Below, piece after piece: positions 45,401 to 52,851 of a stretch of 64,000 nucleotides of DNA; within the stretch, counting starts at the first letter, position 1, and each line of letters opens with the position of its first letter. This DNA is from Gammaproteobacteria bacterium (GTDB lineage: Bacteria > Pseudomonadota > Gammaproteobacteria > Competibacterales > Competibacteraceae). The position numbers and the translations under genes are program-made. Location: the NCBI GenBank assembly GCA_020846135.1, contig JADLEK010000044.1, positions 62,001-126,000 on the forward strand, read 5' to 3'. Under the pieces are notes generated by a model that saw nothing but the letters and a program-made list of their open reading frames with translations, ran no database searches and was not told where the DNA came from.

Positions 45401-45854
45401 CAAGCTGCGCGAAATGCAGCAGGAAGCGCAAGACGCGCAAACCGCGCTCGCTGAATTGAATGCTGAGATTCTGGCCGAGCAGGGCAATACCGCCGCCGCC
45501 GATAAGTTGAAGCTGCAAATCAGTCAGACCAGTGCGCTGACGGAATTGGAACGCAAATTAGCCGAGGCGCGGGGGATAGGCAACAAGGAACTGATCGCTA
45601 TTTATCAACAGCAGATCAACAAGACCAATGAGCTGTATGCACTCAAGAATCGCAACCTTGACGCGGAAATTGCCGGCAACGACAAGACCACCAAGACCAA
45701 TCAGGCGGCCATTACATCGGCCAATGCATTGACCTCTGCAATGAAGCAATCCGCTGAAGCGGTGAAAATTCTGAATGGAGCCGATCTCAGTGGTCTGGTG
45801 GAAAGCTCCGGGCAAGCGCTGAACAACTTTAAAGCCATCAAGGGGTTAATGTAA
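42495..45854 (+). CDS. phage tail tape measure protein
   Basis: 1119 residues, mostly Ala/Lys/Glu-rich coiled coil. The N-terminal core is TP901-type (ALPAVLNLAKMENLSLDDAATKLSDTLSIMGMEF, SLAEALSVAGGQAKSAGMDL, LDLLHSAGIKGSAAGTSLSAIL). Length sets the tail. It lacks an obvious C-terminal peptidase or hydrophobic belt end, and the next gene begins on its last base, so the original protein may have been longer. Confidence 0.9.
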   Translation: MADRNLVLQLLITAKDQASGVFSKLFSSLNDGTNVIAGKVRDGFSNLFGGAVDSAAAFEQQLGKVQAKGDETYQDTAELKKGLQTLAAQFGITGTEAAQGMEVLAAASLNATDAMKALPAVLNLAKMENLSLDDAATKLSDTLSIMGMEFSQAGTMADVLAKGANISTASAASLAEALSVAGGQAKSAGMDLQATVAALDLLHSAGIKGSAAGTSLSAILTQLQNPASAASKELNKLGINSRDLGDVLDGLKAAGGKSGAAILAFGETAGPGLQAMVSKGAAGLKDYDTQLRKAGGSAAEAADKLDQNFNSALSRLAAAWDSIKAALAEPILKPIADGAREVAKTLNEALISGALKPAQAAIKTFATEGIAAIRDFVKNFDFQQAIKAAGDFLTSAKTSFEEIKTAGNTAADGVTIAWNAVTAGFKTIGAALLAIASQTVSALAATEEAASKVGMGSLERANELRQTASALAATAAELVQSVAQDSVEMGAAYDRMTGKTGEAQAAQERLKTAFPTNEIQTLSYTLADYQTIADRANAATEAARIAHEAGKITAQEYGVKLLEAADANQALNVATLEQAAGAAAQQAQADKVTLATAELTGKLANWSREIKYANEMADKWQSGMALNEVKMLGLRDAAQATAEKLAYLTSVKATLPDADKKIAAATAENKAALDRYNTALGEHITQLEAKQAAVERANGIEQKGYDLLIQQARAEEELATLKGDTEAATRAQTDATDLQNEKAAAAIAQKNQEIAVYKDLIAATKEKLAADGTLDQADQAHLATMADTLTAMGQERDSMAQSLQATKDLTEAKRQKKEADEAAAKAAKEAAEAEKEALAQLAAAGDAVNSNMTAVNQAFVETGGNMEKLTSAFNEMRTSTVNGLSADPWIAWSASVAANADKVVQSYNNQKSALDNSVATLQRFADEGGNVAEIQRIMAQGSGNLANQYSLLDEQDLSKLRSAMDSANDKLREMQQEAQDAQTALAELNAEILAEQGNTAAADKLKLQISQTSALTELERKLAEARGIGNKELIAIYQQQINKTNELYALKNRNLDAEIAGNDKTTKTNQAAITSANALTSAMKQSAEAVKILNGADLSGLVESSGQALNNFKAIKGLM

Positions 45855-46771
45855 TGGGACTGCTGGATGATTTTGCAAAACTCAATACAGAGATTAATTC
45901 TTACGCGAAGGCGATGGACAAAGCCTATGCGGCAGCCGTCAAGCAGTTGCAGGTGACGGATGAACTTGAGAAAAAATCCAGGTCTGCGGCGCTGGCGATG
46001 GCCGAATCCGCGACGAAAGCGGAGGCTGCGGCGGCGAAAATGGCGGAAGTTTCCAAAAGCACAGCAATGAGTGCGTATGATTTACAAAAAGCAGGACAAT
46101 CTGCCGGCAGTAATAGCTACAACCCTTATAACGCAAGCAGATATCTTGATAGTAAATACATTGCTAATCAAGTATTGGGCGGAATGAAATCATCATCGTT
46201 TTCTTTTGTTGATAGCAACGAGGCAAAATTAACCGGATTAACGGACGAATTGATTGATTCTAATGAATCCGTAAAGCAGGCATACAAGGCTTTTGCAAAC
46301 TTCAAGCTGGATATTGGTGATAAAGGCAGACTTTATTACGACATGCAGGTTAAATATGAAAGTATGAAAAAAGAAGGGTATGACAAAACGACTATAGACG
46401 GAACTATAAAAATAATGAATGAACAGCTCACCAAATTAAGGGGCGAATATGATAGCCGTCTGAACGCACTCAAAGGCACTGTCGATGCAGCATTAAAGCC
46501 GGAACGGGACGCCTTGGCGGCAGACTGGCGCAGTGCAGTCACCGAGTTCGCTCAAAAGGTGGGTACCAACGACATTCAGGGAACTACTCAGACGGATGAT
46601 TTAAGGCTGGAAGCCCTCGCCAAGAAACTCGTGGAGGCCATAATGAGTGGCGCGAATGCCAAGACCTACACCATTCAACTGAATGGCAATGACATTCGGA
46701 CGATTGACGATCCGACTGATTTGATCAAGCTGATTGAAGAACTGTCGAAGGCGAAGCGGTTGGCGGGGTAG
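45854..46771 (+). CDS. hypothetical phage protein downstream of the tape measure
   Basis: 305 residues, starting 1 bp within the tape-measure stop. N-terminal coiled coil (about 1-90), a Ser/Asn/Tyr-rich middle and a C-terminal YTIQLNGNDIRTIDDPTDLIKLIEEL that resembles the end of some tail tape-measure proteins. DNA at about 46100-46450 is clearly more AT-rich than the rest of the window, a sign of separate acquisition. It may be the split C-terminal piece of the tape measure. Confidence 0.6.
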   Translation: MGLLDDFAKLNTEINSYAKAMDKAYAAAVKQLQVTDELEKKSRSAALAMAESATKAEAAAAKMAEVSKSTAMSAYDLQKAGQSAGSNSYNPYNASRYLDSKYIANQVLGGMKSSSFSFVDSNEAKLTGLTDELIDSNESVKQAYKAFANFKLDIGDKGRLYYDMQVKYESMKKEGYDKTTIDGTIKIMNEQLTKLRGEYDSRLNALKGTVDAALKPERDALAADWRSAVTEFAQKVGTNDIQGTTQTDDLRLEALAKKLVEAIMSGANAKTYTIQLNGNDIRTIDDPTDLIKLIEELSKAKRLAG

Positions 46772-46850
46772 CGCCGTCGCCAGATTGTCGCCAGCTTCGA
46801 GCGCGATAAGCAACGGGCCAGCTAGGGCGGGTTGGCCGGGTGATTGACGG

Positions 46851-47135
46851 TCAGTGGGTTGCGGTTCTAATCAGTACCCACAGCACGGCAACGCCAATGC
46901 CCAGGTTGAACGCCATCATCCATTGCAGCAGCTTGAAGCGCCCGTCGCTGCGTTCCTCAAACAGGTTGACCCGTGCCTCTAGCCGGTCTATGTCCTGCTT
47001 GGTAGCGAGGTCGCCAGCGCTGGATTTAAGCACCGCCGCCAGCGCGGATGCTTGCGCCTCGGCTTGCTTCTCTTCAATGCCGGCATCCCGTAGCGTCTTG
47101 ACATAAGCCAGCGTGTCAAAAGTCATAGCGGTCAT
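46851..47135 (-). CDS. DUF1640-like coiled-coil membrane protein
   Basis: 94 residues from ATG 47135, which has AGAGGA seven bases upstream; the ATG at 47141 would overlap that site. N-terminal MTFDTLAYVKTLRDAGIEEKQAEAQASAL, coiled coil DLATKQDIDRLEARVNLFEE, and a C-terminal membrane helix WMMAFNLGIGVAVLWVLI. Function unknown; similar genes often ride on mobile elements. Confidence 0.75.
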   Translation of the reverse strand: MTAMTFDTLAYVKTLRDAGIEEKQAEAQASALAAVLKSSAGDLATKQDIDRLEARVNLFEERSDGRFKLLQWMMAFNLGIGVAVLWVLIRTATH

Positions 47136-47215
47136 CGGCATTCCTCTGTGGTTGATTTTGGCATTAGACCCGGATTCTGCTCGGTGGTGCAAGCCATCCG
47201 TGGCGTCTGCAATCC

Positions 47216-47428
47216 CTACGGGTTAGCAGCAGGCAACATCTCAAACTCCGGCCCGGTGCGACCGAGGCGCTTGTCGAGTTCGCGCTTGAGGGTCAGCAAC
47301 AGCCATTCCCGCTCGTGGCGAATCCGCTCAGTGCGGTAGGCGTCCACCTGGGTCTGGATGCTGCGGAGCATCGCCAGCACTTCCGGGTAAGAACTGACCG
47401 GAATCAGTTTCCGGCGTGGAACGCCCAC
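47216..47428 (-). CDS. hypothetical small protein
   Basis: 70 residues, GTG start. Charged helical sequence (SIQTQVDAYRTERIRHEREWLLLTLKRELDKRLG). Same strand as the DUF1640 gene and just upstream of it. No clear ribosome binding site; family not recognised. Confidence 0.4.
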   Translation of the reverse strand: MGVPRRKLIPVSSYPEVLAMLRSIQTQVDAYRTERIRHEREWLLLTLKRELDKRLGRTGPEFEMLPAANP

Positions 47429-47557
47429 CCGCAGAGTGTGCTACGAATGTGTCCGGGGTTGATCAGGCCAGCCGTTGTGCATAGGCGCAGCGTGGCACAG
47501 AAAATAAAAAACGGAACGGTATTTTATTGATTGAAAAAAGGATTTTTCGACCGCCTA

Positions 47558-47615
47558 GGACTCAAAATCCGCCGGTAGTGATACCGTGAGAGTTCGAGTC
47601 TCTCTCCCGGCACCA
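47558..47615 (+). repeat. attR: 58-bp copy of the tRNA-Leu 3' end
   Basis: Exact copy of 34598-34655, preceded by unrelated sequence, so it is a partial tRNA and not a gene. Marks the right end of the prophage. Confidence 0.93.
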
Positions 47616-47739
47616 GATCAAACAATCTTTCAAAGTCAGTTGTCGTTGCACGATCAACTGACTCACCCTCCTGGCGACCGTCCTGCTCCCGACAGCCCTC
47701 TTGGCGGCATTTTTCCAGTAGTCATTGGCGTCCTCATTC

Positions 47740-48066
47740 TTGCGTCCACTTCCATGCAGCCAATGCTCGCGCATGTCCTGCCGTTCCGTGTCCATCTGGA
47801 AATGCGCCGCGCCTTGGAAGAAGTCGGGGCTTACTTCACGCACTCCGCGTCACCGAAGCCGACCAGGAAATTCTGCGGGGGCGGTTTGCGGCCTTGAAGG
47901 AGATTCAGCGCGGCCTGTTTAATCTGCTGTTAAGCCTATCTGCCGGTCGCTGGAGCGGCTTTATACCCGCGAAAGCAGCTATGTGATCGTCCATTCCCAA
48001 CAGCGGGCCATCCTGCAACGCCGGTTGCCCAGTCTGAATCTGCCGAGCCTGGAAGCTAGCGTGTAG
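47740..48066 (+). pseudogene. decayed protein-coding remnant, unknown family
   Basis: Protein-like text jumps frame twice: HVLPFRVHLEMRRALEEVG (frame 1), VTEADQEILRGRFAALKEIQ then RGLFNLLLSL (frame 2), and SLERLYTRESSYVIVHSQQ to SLNLPSLEASV ending at TAG 48066 (frame 3). No intact frame covers it. Just outside attR on the host side. Confidence 0.45.
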
Positions 48067-48102
48067 GGTTTTTTGCCACGGAAGGTCCACGGAAAATCAA
48101 CT

Positions 48103-48303
48103 TCAGGCGGATTCCGGGTAGCCCAGCGTCTGCAATGCCGCCCTGAGTTCCGCCCGGCAGTCGCGGTCGGCTTCTACCATGACCTGCCCGGTTGGCACAT
48201 CAACCACAATGTCGCCAACACCCGGCAACGGGCTGAGTCCGGCGCGAATCGCGGCGGCGCAGCCTTGGCATTTGACGTTCTGAACCTGGATGGCAATCTG
48301 CAT
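48103..48303 (-). CDS. heavy-metal-associated (CopZ-like) protein
   Basis: 66-residue ferredoxin-like metallochaperone. Metal-binding cysteines in VKCQGCAAAI (residues 12-15), in place of the more usual MxCxxC. C-terminal LRAALQTLGYPE is the common HMA ending. Likely Cu(I) carrier; no copper ATPase is near. Confidence 0.88.
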   Translation of the reverse strand: MQIAIQVQNVKCQGCAAAIRAGLSPLPGVGDIVVDVPTGQVMVEADRDCRAELRAALQTLGYPESA

Positions 48304-48558
48304 GTTGTCTATCTCCGTCTCTCAGTGGTCATCTCATTAAAGCCCATCCCCTGCATTTTCGACACTATCGAAGCCGCATTCCTCCCGGTCCAGCTCCGCG
48401 CTCACCCGGCAGGACCCGGTGAAGCCGGTCATCGCTTATAGTCAACCGTAGAATAAATTTGGATTTTCTCTGGCTGAGGCGGATAGAATCCGCCCCTGTT
48501 TTCAACCCCTGATGACGAGAATAATCATGTTCAGGCTGGAATTCCCACGGAGTTATTT
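48304..48558. other. 255-bp gap before lgt with small hairpin
   Basis: Contains GGCGGAT-AGA-ATCCGCC (48478-48494) followed by CCTGTTTT, a weak terminator-like hairpin. Otherwise nothing recognised. Confidence 0.35.
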
Positions 48559-49347
48559 ATGCTGATTCATCCCGATTTCGACCCGGTAGCGCTGAGTCTG
48601 GGACCCTTGCAGGTGCGTTGGTATGGGCTGATGTACCTGCTGGCCTTTCTGATCGGCTGGGCGCTGGGCCGTTACCGGGTTAAGCAGACCGGCTCCGGAT
48701 GGACCGCCGAGCAAATGGATGATCTGGTGTTTTACATTGCACTCGGGGTCATTCTCGGCGGGCGGTTCGGCTATGTGCTGTTTTATGGCTTTAGCAGTTT
48801 CCTGCACGATCCGCTGATGCTGTTGCGGATCTGGGAAGGCGGGATGTCCTTCCACGGCGGGTTCATCGGCGTGTTGCTGGCGATGATCCTGTTTGCGCGT
48901 AAATACCAAAAGCCATTTTGGGGAACCGTTGATTTCATCGCGCCGTTGATTGCGCCGGGGCTGTTTTTCGGGCGGATCGGCAATTTCATCAACGGCGAGT
49001 TGTGGGGCCGGGTCACCGATGCGCCGTGGGGAGTGGTGTTTCGCCAGACCGGCGACCACCTGCCGCGCCATCCTTCGCAACTGTATGAGGCGGCGCTGGA
49101 AGGGGTGGCGTTGTTCCTGATCGTCTGGCTGTTTTCGGCCAAACCGCGCCCAAGAATGGCGGTATCCGGCGTATTCGCGCTGGGCTACGGCATCTTTCGC
49201 TTGCTGGTGGAACTGGTGCGCCAGCCGGACGCCCACCTCGGTTATCTGGCGTTTGGCTGGGTGACGATGGGGCAATTGCTGTCATTGCCGCTGATTGCCG
49301 TGGGCGTGATTCTGCTGCTGCTGGCCTATCGGCGGAAGGCGGGTTAA
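48559..49347 (+). CDS. lgt: prolipoprotein diacylglyceryl transferase
   Basis: Inner-membrane enzyme that adds diacylglycerol to the lipobox cysteine of prolipoproteins. 262 residues, seven hydrophobic segments. N-terminal VRWYGLMYLLAFL, GGRFGYVLFYG with key Arg, WEGGMSFHGGFIG, and the Lgt signature GRIGNFINGELWGR. GGAG stands before ATG 48559. Often followed by thyA; here a broken photolyase follows instead. Confidence 0.96.
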   Translation: MLIHPDFDPVALSLGPLQVRWYGLMYLLAFLIGWALGRYRVKQTGSGWTAEQMDDLVFYIALGVILGGRFGYVLFYGFSSFLHDPLMLLRIWEGGMSFHGGFIGVLLAMILFARKYQKPFWGTVDFIAPLIAPGLFFGRIGNFINGELWGRVTDAPWGVVFRQTGDHLPRHPSQLYEAALEGVALFLIVWLFSAKPRPRMAVSGVFALGYGIFRLLVELVRQPDAHLGYLAFGWVTMGQLLSLPLIAVGVILLLLAYRRKAG

Positions 49348-49362
49348 GCGGTGACGCCGTGA

Positions 49363-49723
49363 TTAATCCGCCGTGATCCGGGCATATCCGGCCAAGGCTT
49401 CAGCGCGACTGACGGCGAATTCCACGACCGGGTCTGGATAAGCCCGGCCCGACGCAAAACCGGTGGCCGGTTGCTCGGCGGGCGATGCGGTCTAAGGTTG
49501 ATGCAGGGCCGATACCGGCAGCTTCGCCAGTTCGGGAATCCACTGGCGCAGATAAGCGCCGTCCGGATCGAGCTTTTCGCTCTGCCGCATCGGGTTGAAC
49601 ACCCCCTCATGAGGAGCGTGCAGGTAAACCGGAATCACCTGCTGATGCTGGCCAGCAGCCTGACGCAAGGCGGTTGTCCGCCAGCCGCAGATCGCGGCGA
49701 AACCAGACCAGAGCTATCGACAT
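49363..49723 (-). pseudogene. phrB: internally deleted deoxyribodipyrimidine photolyase
   Basis: Starts with a true photolyase N-terminus, MSIALVWFRRDLRLADN from ATG 49723. It then frameshifts to ALRQAAGQHQQVIPVYLHAP and joins directly to the C-terminal block GVFNPMRQSEKLDPDGAYLRQW. A stop and another shift follow, then YPDPVVEFAVSRAEALAGYA and TAA at 49363. The middle, with antenna- and FAD-binding parts (more than 300 residues), is gone. Only about 360 bp remain of an expected 1.4 kb. Confidence 0.8.
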
Positions 49724-49842
49724 GAACGCGTTATCCCGCAGAATAGTGAACGATTATCGGTGCCCGGCAACCAAACAGCTTCCGAACCGTCCCTTAATAC
49801 CGTGATCAGGCTGCCCTGGCCCGGCCTTGGAGATTTTCAGCC

Positions 49843-50136
49843 ATGTATCTGTGCATCTGCAAAACTGTTTCCGACCAGCAAATCCGCCAGGCGGTCTCGG
49901 AGGGCGTGCGCACGGTCGGCGAGGTCAGCGCCCGCTTTGGGGTCGGGACTGAGTGCGGCAAGTGCCTCGACGACATTCGCGCCTATGTTGACGCCTGCCT
50001 GGTCGATGTTGACGCCGGTTTGGCCGAGCTGCCAGCAGTTCCGGGGCCGACGCCAATTGCCGTCGCCAAACCGGCTCCCCCACCCGTCACCACCCCCGCT
50101 CCAGCGCCAGCCGCCTGGTTCGCCATCGATCTTTAA
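49843..50136 (+). CDS. bfd: bacterioferritin-associated ferredoxin with Pro/Ala tail
   Basis: [2Fe-2S] protein that reduces bacterioferritin iron for release. Cysteines CIC (residues 4-6) and CGKC form the cluster in MYLCICKTVSDQQIRQAV...GTECGKCLDDIR. The Bfd core is about 60 residues; here a Pro/Ala-rich tail of about 30 residues is added (APPPVTTPAPAPAA). Lies 39 bp before bfr. Confidence 0.92.
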   Translation: MYLCICKTVSDQQIRQAVSEGVRTVGEVSARFGVGTECGKCLDDIRAYVDACLVDVDAGLAELPAVPGPTPIAVAKPAPPPVTTPAPAPAAWFAIDL

Positions 50137-50175
50137 CCGCCTCACCTCACCCCATTCACTCCGGAGACATGCTGC

Positions 50176-50640
50176 ATGAAAGGCGACGCCCAAGTCATCG
50201 AGTACCTGAACAAGGCGCTCAAGAACGAACTGACTTCCATCAACCAGTATTTTCTCCATGCCCGCATCCTGGAAAACTGGGGATTCGCCAAACTCGGCCA
50301 GCACGAGTACGACGAGTCGATTGACGAGATGAAACACGCCGACCGGCTGACCCAGCGGATTCTGGCGCTGGAGGGTCTGCCCAATCTGCAAGACCTGGGC
50401 AAGCTGTACATCGGGCAGAATGTGGAAGAAATCCTGCGCGGCGACCTCAAGCTCGAACTGACCGCGCACCCGCTCTACAAGGAAGCGGTCGGGTATTGCG
50501 AAAGTTGCGGCGACTATGCGACCCGCGATCTGCTGGCCGCCATTCTCGCCAGCGAGGAAGAACACATCGGCTGGCTGGAAATGCAGTTGGGGCTGATTCA
50601 GCATCTGGGCCTGCCGGGCTATTTGCAAGCTCAGTTGTAA
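50176..50640 (+). CDS. bfr: bacterioferritin
   Basis: 24-mer iron storage protein, 154 residues. Heme ligand Met52 and ferroxidase residues E18, E51, H54 are in place ([15 protein letters not shown]), with the C-terminal EEEHIGWLE supplying the other ligands. Its last 10 bases overlap the 3' end of the convergent histidine kinase gene. Confidence 0.96.
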   Translation: MKGDAQVIEYLNKALKNELTSINQYFLHARILENWGFAKLGQHEYDESIDEMKHADRLTQRILALEGLPNLQDLGKLYIGQNVEEILRGDLKLELTAHPLYKEAVGYCESCGDYATRDLLAAILASEEEHIGWLEMQLGLIQHLGLPGYLQAQL

Positions 50641-51995
50641 GTTCGAGCCACCGGCAGCCGGAGCGCAAACACCGCGCCGTGCGGGACTTGATCGCGCACG
50701 GTGATCTCGCCGCCATGCAGACGGGCGATGGTGCGAACGATGGACAAGCCAAGTCCGCTGCCGGGTCCAGCATCCCGCCGATAGAACCGCTCAAAAATCG
50801 CCGCCTTTTCCCCATCGGGCACCCCCGGACCGTAATCGGCTACCGTGATTTCAAGATCGGATTCGGCCAGCCGCAGGCGGATTTCAGGCGGCCGGCGATC
50901 CGGGCTTTGGCGCAACGCATTGTCGATCAGGTTGTGCAGGGCAATCGTTAGCAGTTCCGGGTCAACATCCAGATAGAGTTCCTGATCCAGCACTTGCCAG
51001 CGGATCCGGGCTGGGTAATGGTCGGCTGCCTGGCCGACTACGGCGTTGATGCCAACCTCCTGTAGGGCCAGACCGAAACGCAGGTCACGCAAGCGATCCT
51101 GGGTAATCAGGGCATTAGCGAGATGGATCAGGCGCTGGGTGGCTTGACGCATATTGTCCAGCCGGGTCGCTACCGCTGGCTGGATGTCGTCGGCGAGATA
51201 TTTTAGGGAGTCGAGCGACGCCTGAATCATGGCGGCCGGAGTGCGGAATTCGTGCGAGGCCAGCGACAGCAACTGACGCTGTTCGGCTTCAGCCTGTTCG
51301 ACATCAGCCAGAGCGGTGCGCAGGTTGCGATCATCGCTCTGCTTGGCAAGCAGCAGAAAACCATAGCCATTGATAATGGTGATCAGGTAGCCCGCCACCC
51401 ATAACGTCAGGTTGGGGCCTTGGTAGCCGAGGTGCGCGATGTCGTTGATCCAGAACAAAGGGACCGACCGGGCGATGAAGATCGCGCCCATGATGGCGTT
51501 GGTGACGCCCATCAACCGCAGCAGCGGGCCGTTGGACCGTTGGGTCAGTAGCAGGACCGTCATAGCGGTAAAGAAAGCGCCGTTGATCCATGAGAAATAG
51601 ATCAGATCGATCCGGCGCGATAAGCCCAGACCATGCAGAGTCAACTGCGCGATCAGCGCCAGTCCGGTCAGGATCAGCAGGGGCATTTGCCAGCCGCGCC
51701 GGCGCAGCAGGCTGGCGTAAGCGGCGCATTCCAATGACCAGCCGACGATCAGCAGCAGATGAGAAACGGTCAGGGACAGCCAGAGTGGAATGACCGGCCG
51801 CAGCCAGATTAGCAGGAAGGCGCTGCCGCTGATGACCCGCGCCCAGCGCCAGATCAACAGTGGCTGATCGGTCGTTTTGACCGACCAGGTATAAACCGTG
51901 ACCAGCGCGGCAAAGGCCAGATTGCCGAGACCCGCCGCTAGCGATAGAGTAGGAATATCAATCAATTGCTCACCTTTTCCCGGTTCTTGCGCCAT
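50631..51995 (-). CDS. membrane sensor histidine kinase
   Basis: 454 residues: about seven N-terminal hydrophobic helices (residues 15-215) without a large periplasmic loop, then HisKA with H248 in [12 protein letters not shown], and HATPase_c with HNLIDNAL (N box), DYGPGVP (G1) and GSGLGLSIV (G2). The signal may be membrane-embedded. Pairs with the divergent response regulator: the two ATGs share one CATG at 51993-51996. Confidence 0.92.
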   Translation of the reverse strand: MAQEPGKGEQLIDIPTLSLAAGLGNLAFAALVTVYTWSVKTTDQPLLIWRWARVISGSAFLLIWLRPVIPLWLSLTVSHLLLIVGWSLECAAYASLLRRRGWQMPLLILTGLALIAQLTLHGLGLSRRIDLIYFSWINGAFFTAMTVLLLTQRSNGPLLRLMGVTNAIMGAIFIARSVPLFWINDIAHLGYQGPNLTLWVAGYLITIINGYGFLLLAKQSDDRNLRTALADVEQAEAEQRQLLSLASHEFRTPAAMIQASLDSLKYLADDIQPAVATRLDNMRQATQRLIHLANALITQDRLRDLRFGLALQEVGINAVVGQAADHYPARIRWQVLDQELYLDVDPELLTIALHNLIDNALRQSPDRRPPEIRLRLAESDLEITVADYGPGVPDGEKAAIFERFYRRDAGPGSGLGLSIVRTIARLHGGEITVRDQVPHGAVFALRLPVARTYN

Positions 51996-52707
51996 GTCGG
52001 ATTGTAGCGTTGCTTATACCGTTTCCATCGTCGAGGATGAAGCTGTCCTGCGCGATGAACTGGCGTTTCAGCTCGAATGCCTGGGGTTTACAGTCGAGAA
52101 GTTCGCCAGCGCTGAACAGTTTTACCGTTACCTGGCGGTGCAGTCGCAAACGGTGGTGGTGCTGGATATTGGTCTGACCGGCGAGGATGGTTTATCGGTC
52201 TGCCAGCATCTGCGGGGGCATAACCTCAACATTGGCATTGTCTTCATCACCGCGCGGAGTTTGCGGAGCGATCGCCTGGCGGGTCTTGATGCCGGCGCGG
52301 ACGCCTACCTGGTCAAGCCCCTTGATGTGGATGAGCTGGCGCTGATTCTCAAACGTCTGGGGCAACGCTTCAGCGCCGCCGCGATCCCGATGCCGCCGCA
52401 TCCGGCTCCCCACGGGCAATGGCATTTTACGGAGGGTTCCACCTGGCTCGTTGCGCCGAATCAGGCCCGGATTCGCCTGTCCGTCCGCGAATATCAGTTA
52501 CTGAACGCGCTGTTGCAGCGTTTGGGCGAACCGTGCCGCCATGCCGAACTGGCGCTCGCACTGGGCTTGCTCCCGGAGGAATATAACCGGCACCGGGTCG
52601 AGGTCATTCTCAGTCGGTTACGCGAGAGAATCTACCGCTGTAGCGGGCTACATCTGCCCATTCAGGCCGAGAGAAATGTCGGTTATCTCATTGTGCCGGG
52701 ACTTTAA
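51994..52707 (+). CDS. response regulator, REC plus winged-helix (OmpR-like)
   Basis: 237 residues from ATG 51994; the frame from 51898 would run antisense to the kinase. REC: acidic E14-D15, phosphoacceptor D58, T86, K108 in YLVKPLD. C-terminal DNA-binding domain with SVREYQLLNALLQRLGEPC and HRVEVILSRLRERI. No Shine-Dalgarno is seen for this or the kinase gene. Two secreted-protein genes follow on the same strand after 144 bp; regulation of these is an inference. Confidence 0.88.
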   Translation: MSDCSVAYTVSIVEDEAVLRDELAFQLECLGFTVEKFASAEQFYRYLAVQSQTVVVLDIGLTGEDGLSVCQHLRGHNLNIGIVFITARSLRSDRLAGLDAGADAYLVKPLDVDELALILKRLGQRFSAAAIPMPPHPAPHGQWHFTEGSTWLVAPNQARIRLSVREYQLLNALLQRLGEPCRHAELALALGLLPEEYNRHRVEVILSRLRERIYRCSGLHLPIQAERNVGYLIVPGL

Positions 52708-52851
52708 TTGGCGGGCAGAACCCTTCCGAGAGTTTTGAGAGCATTTGAGAGCAAATTCCCCTTGATTTCTTGTAGGGTGACGCGCGGCGCTGGGATAAGG
52801 CTTGCAAGCCGGTCTTCCACGCCCATCTACCGCCATTCTCAGGAGGCACTC

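Larger units (their letters stand above)
34598..47615. mobile_element. defective Mu/P22-mosaic prophage integrated in tRNA-Leu
   Basis: 13.0 kb between 58-bp att repeats. Contents in order: tyrosine integrase, terminase large-subunit remnant, MuF-like head protein, Mu gpG-like protein, gpI-like protease/scaffold, P22-like coat protein, gp36- and gp37-like proteins, tail protein, tape measure, an unknown protein, then two small minus-strand genes. No regulator, replication, terminase small subunit, portal, baseplate, fibre or lysis gene is seen, so it cannot make phage unaided. Integrase type differs from the Mu transposase, which shows mosaic origin. Confidence 0.9.

Noticed and set aside
34598-47615. 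Complete Mu-type transposable phage
   Set aside because: There is a tyrosine integrase and tRNA att repeats, with no MuA/MuB transposase; only structural genes are Mu-like.
47562-47843. Minus-strand 93-residue frame over attR
   Set aside because: It covers the partial tRNA and has no protein-like pattern; RERDSNSHG-type endings are common false frames over tRNA ends.
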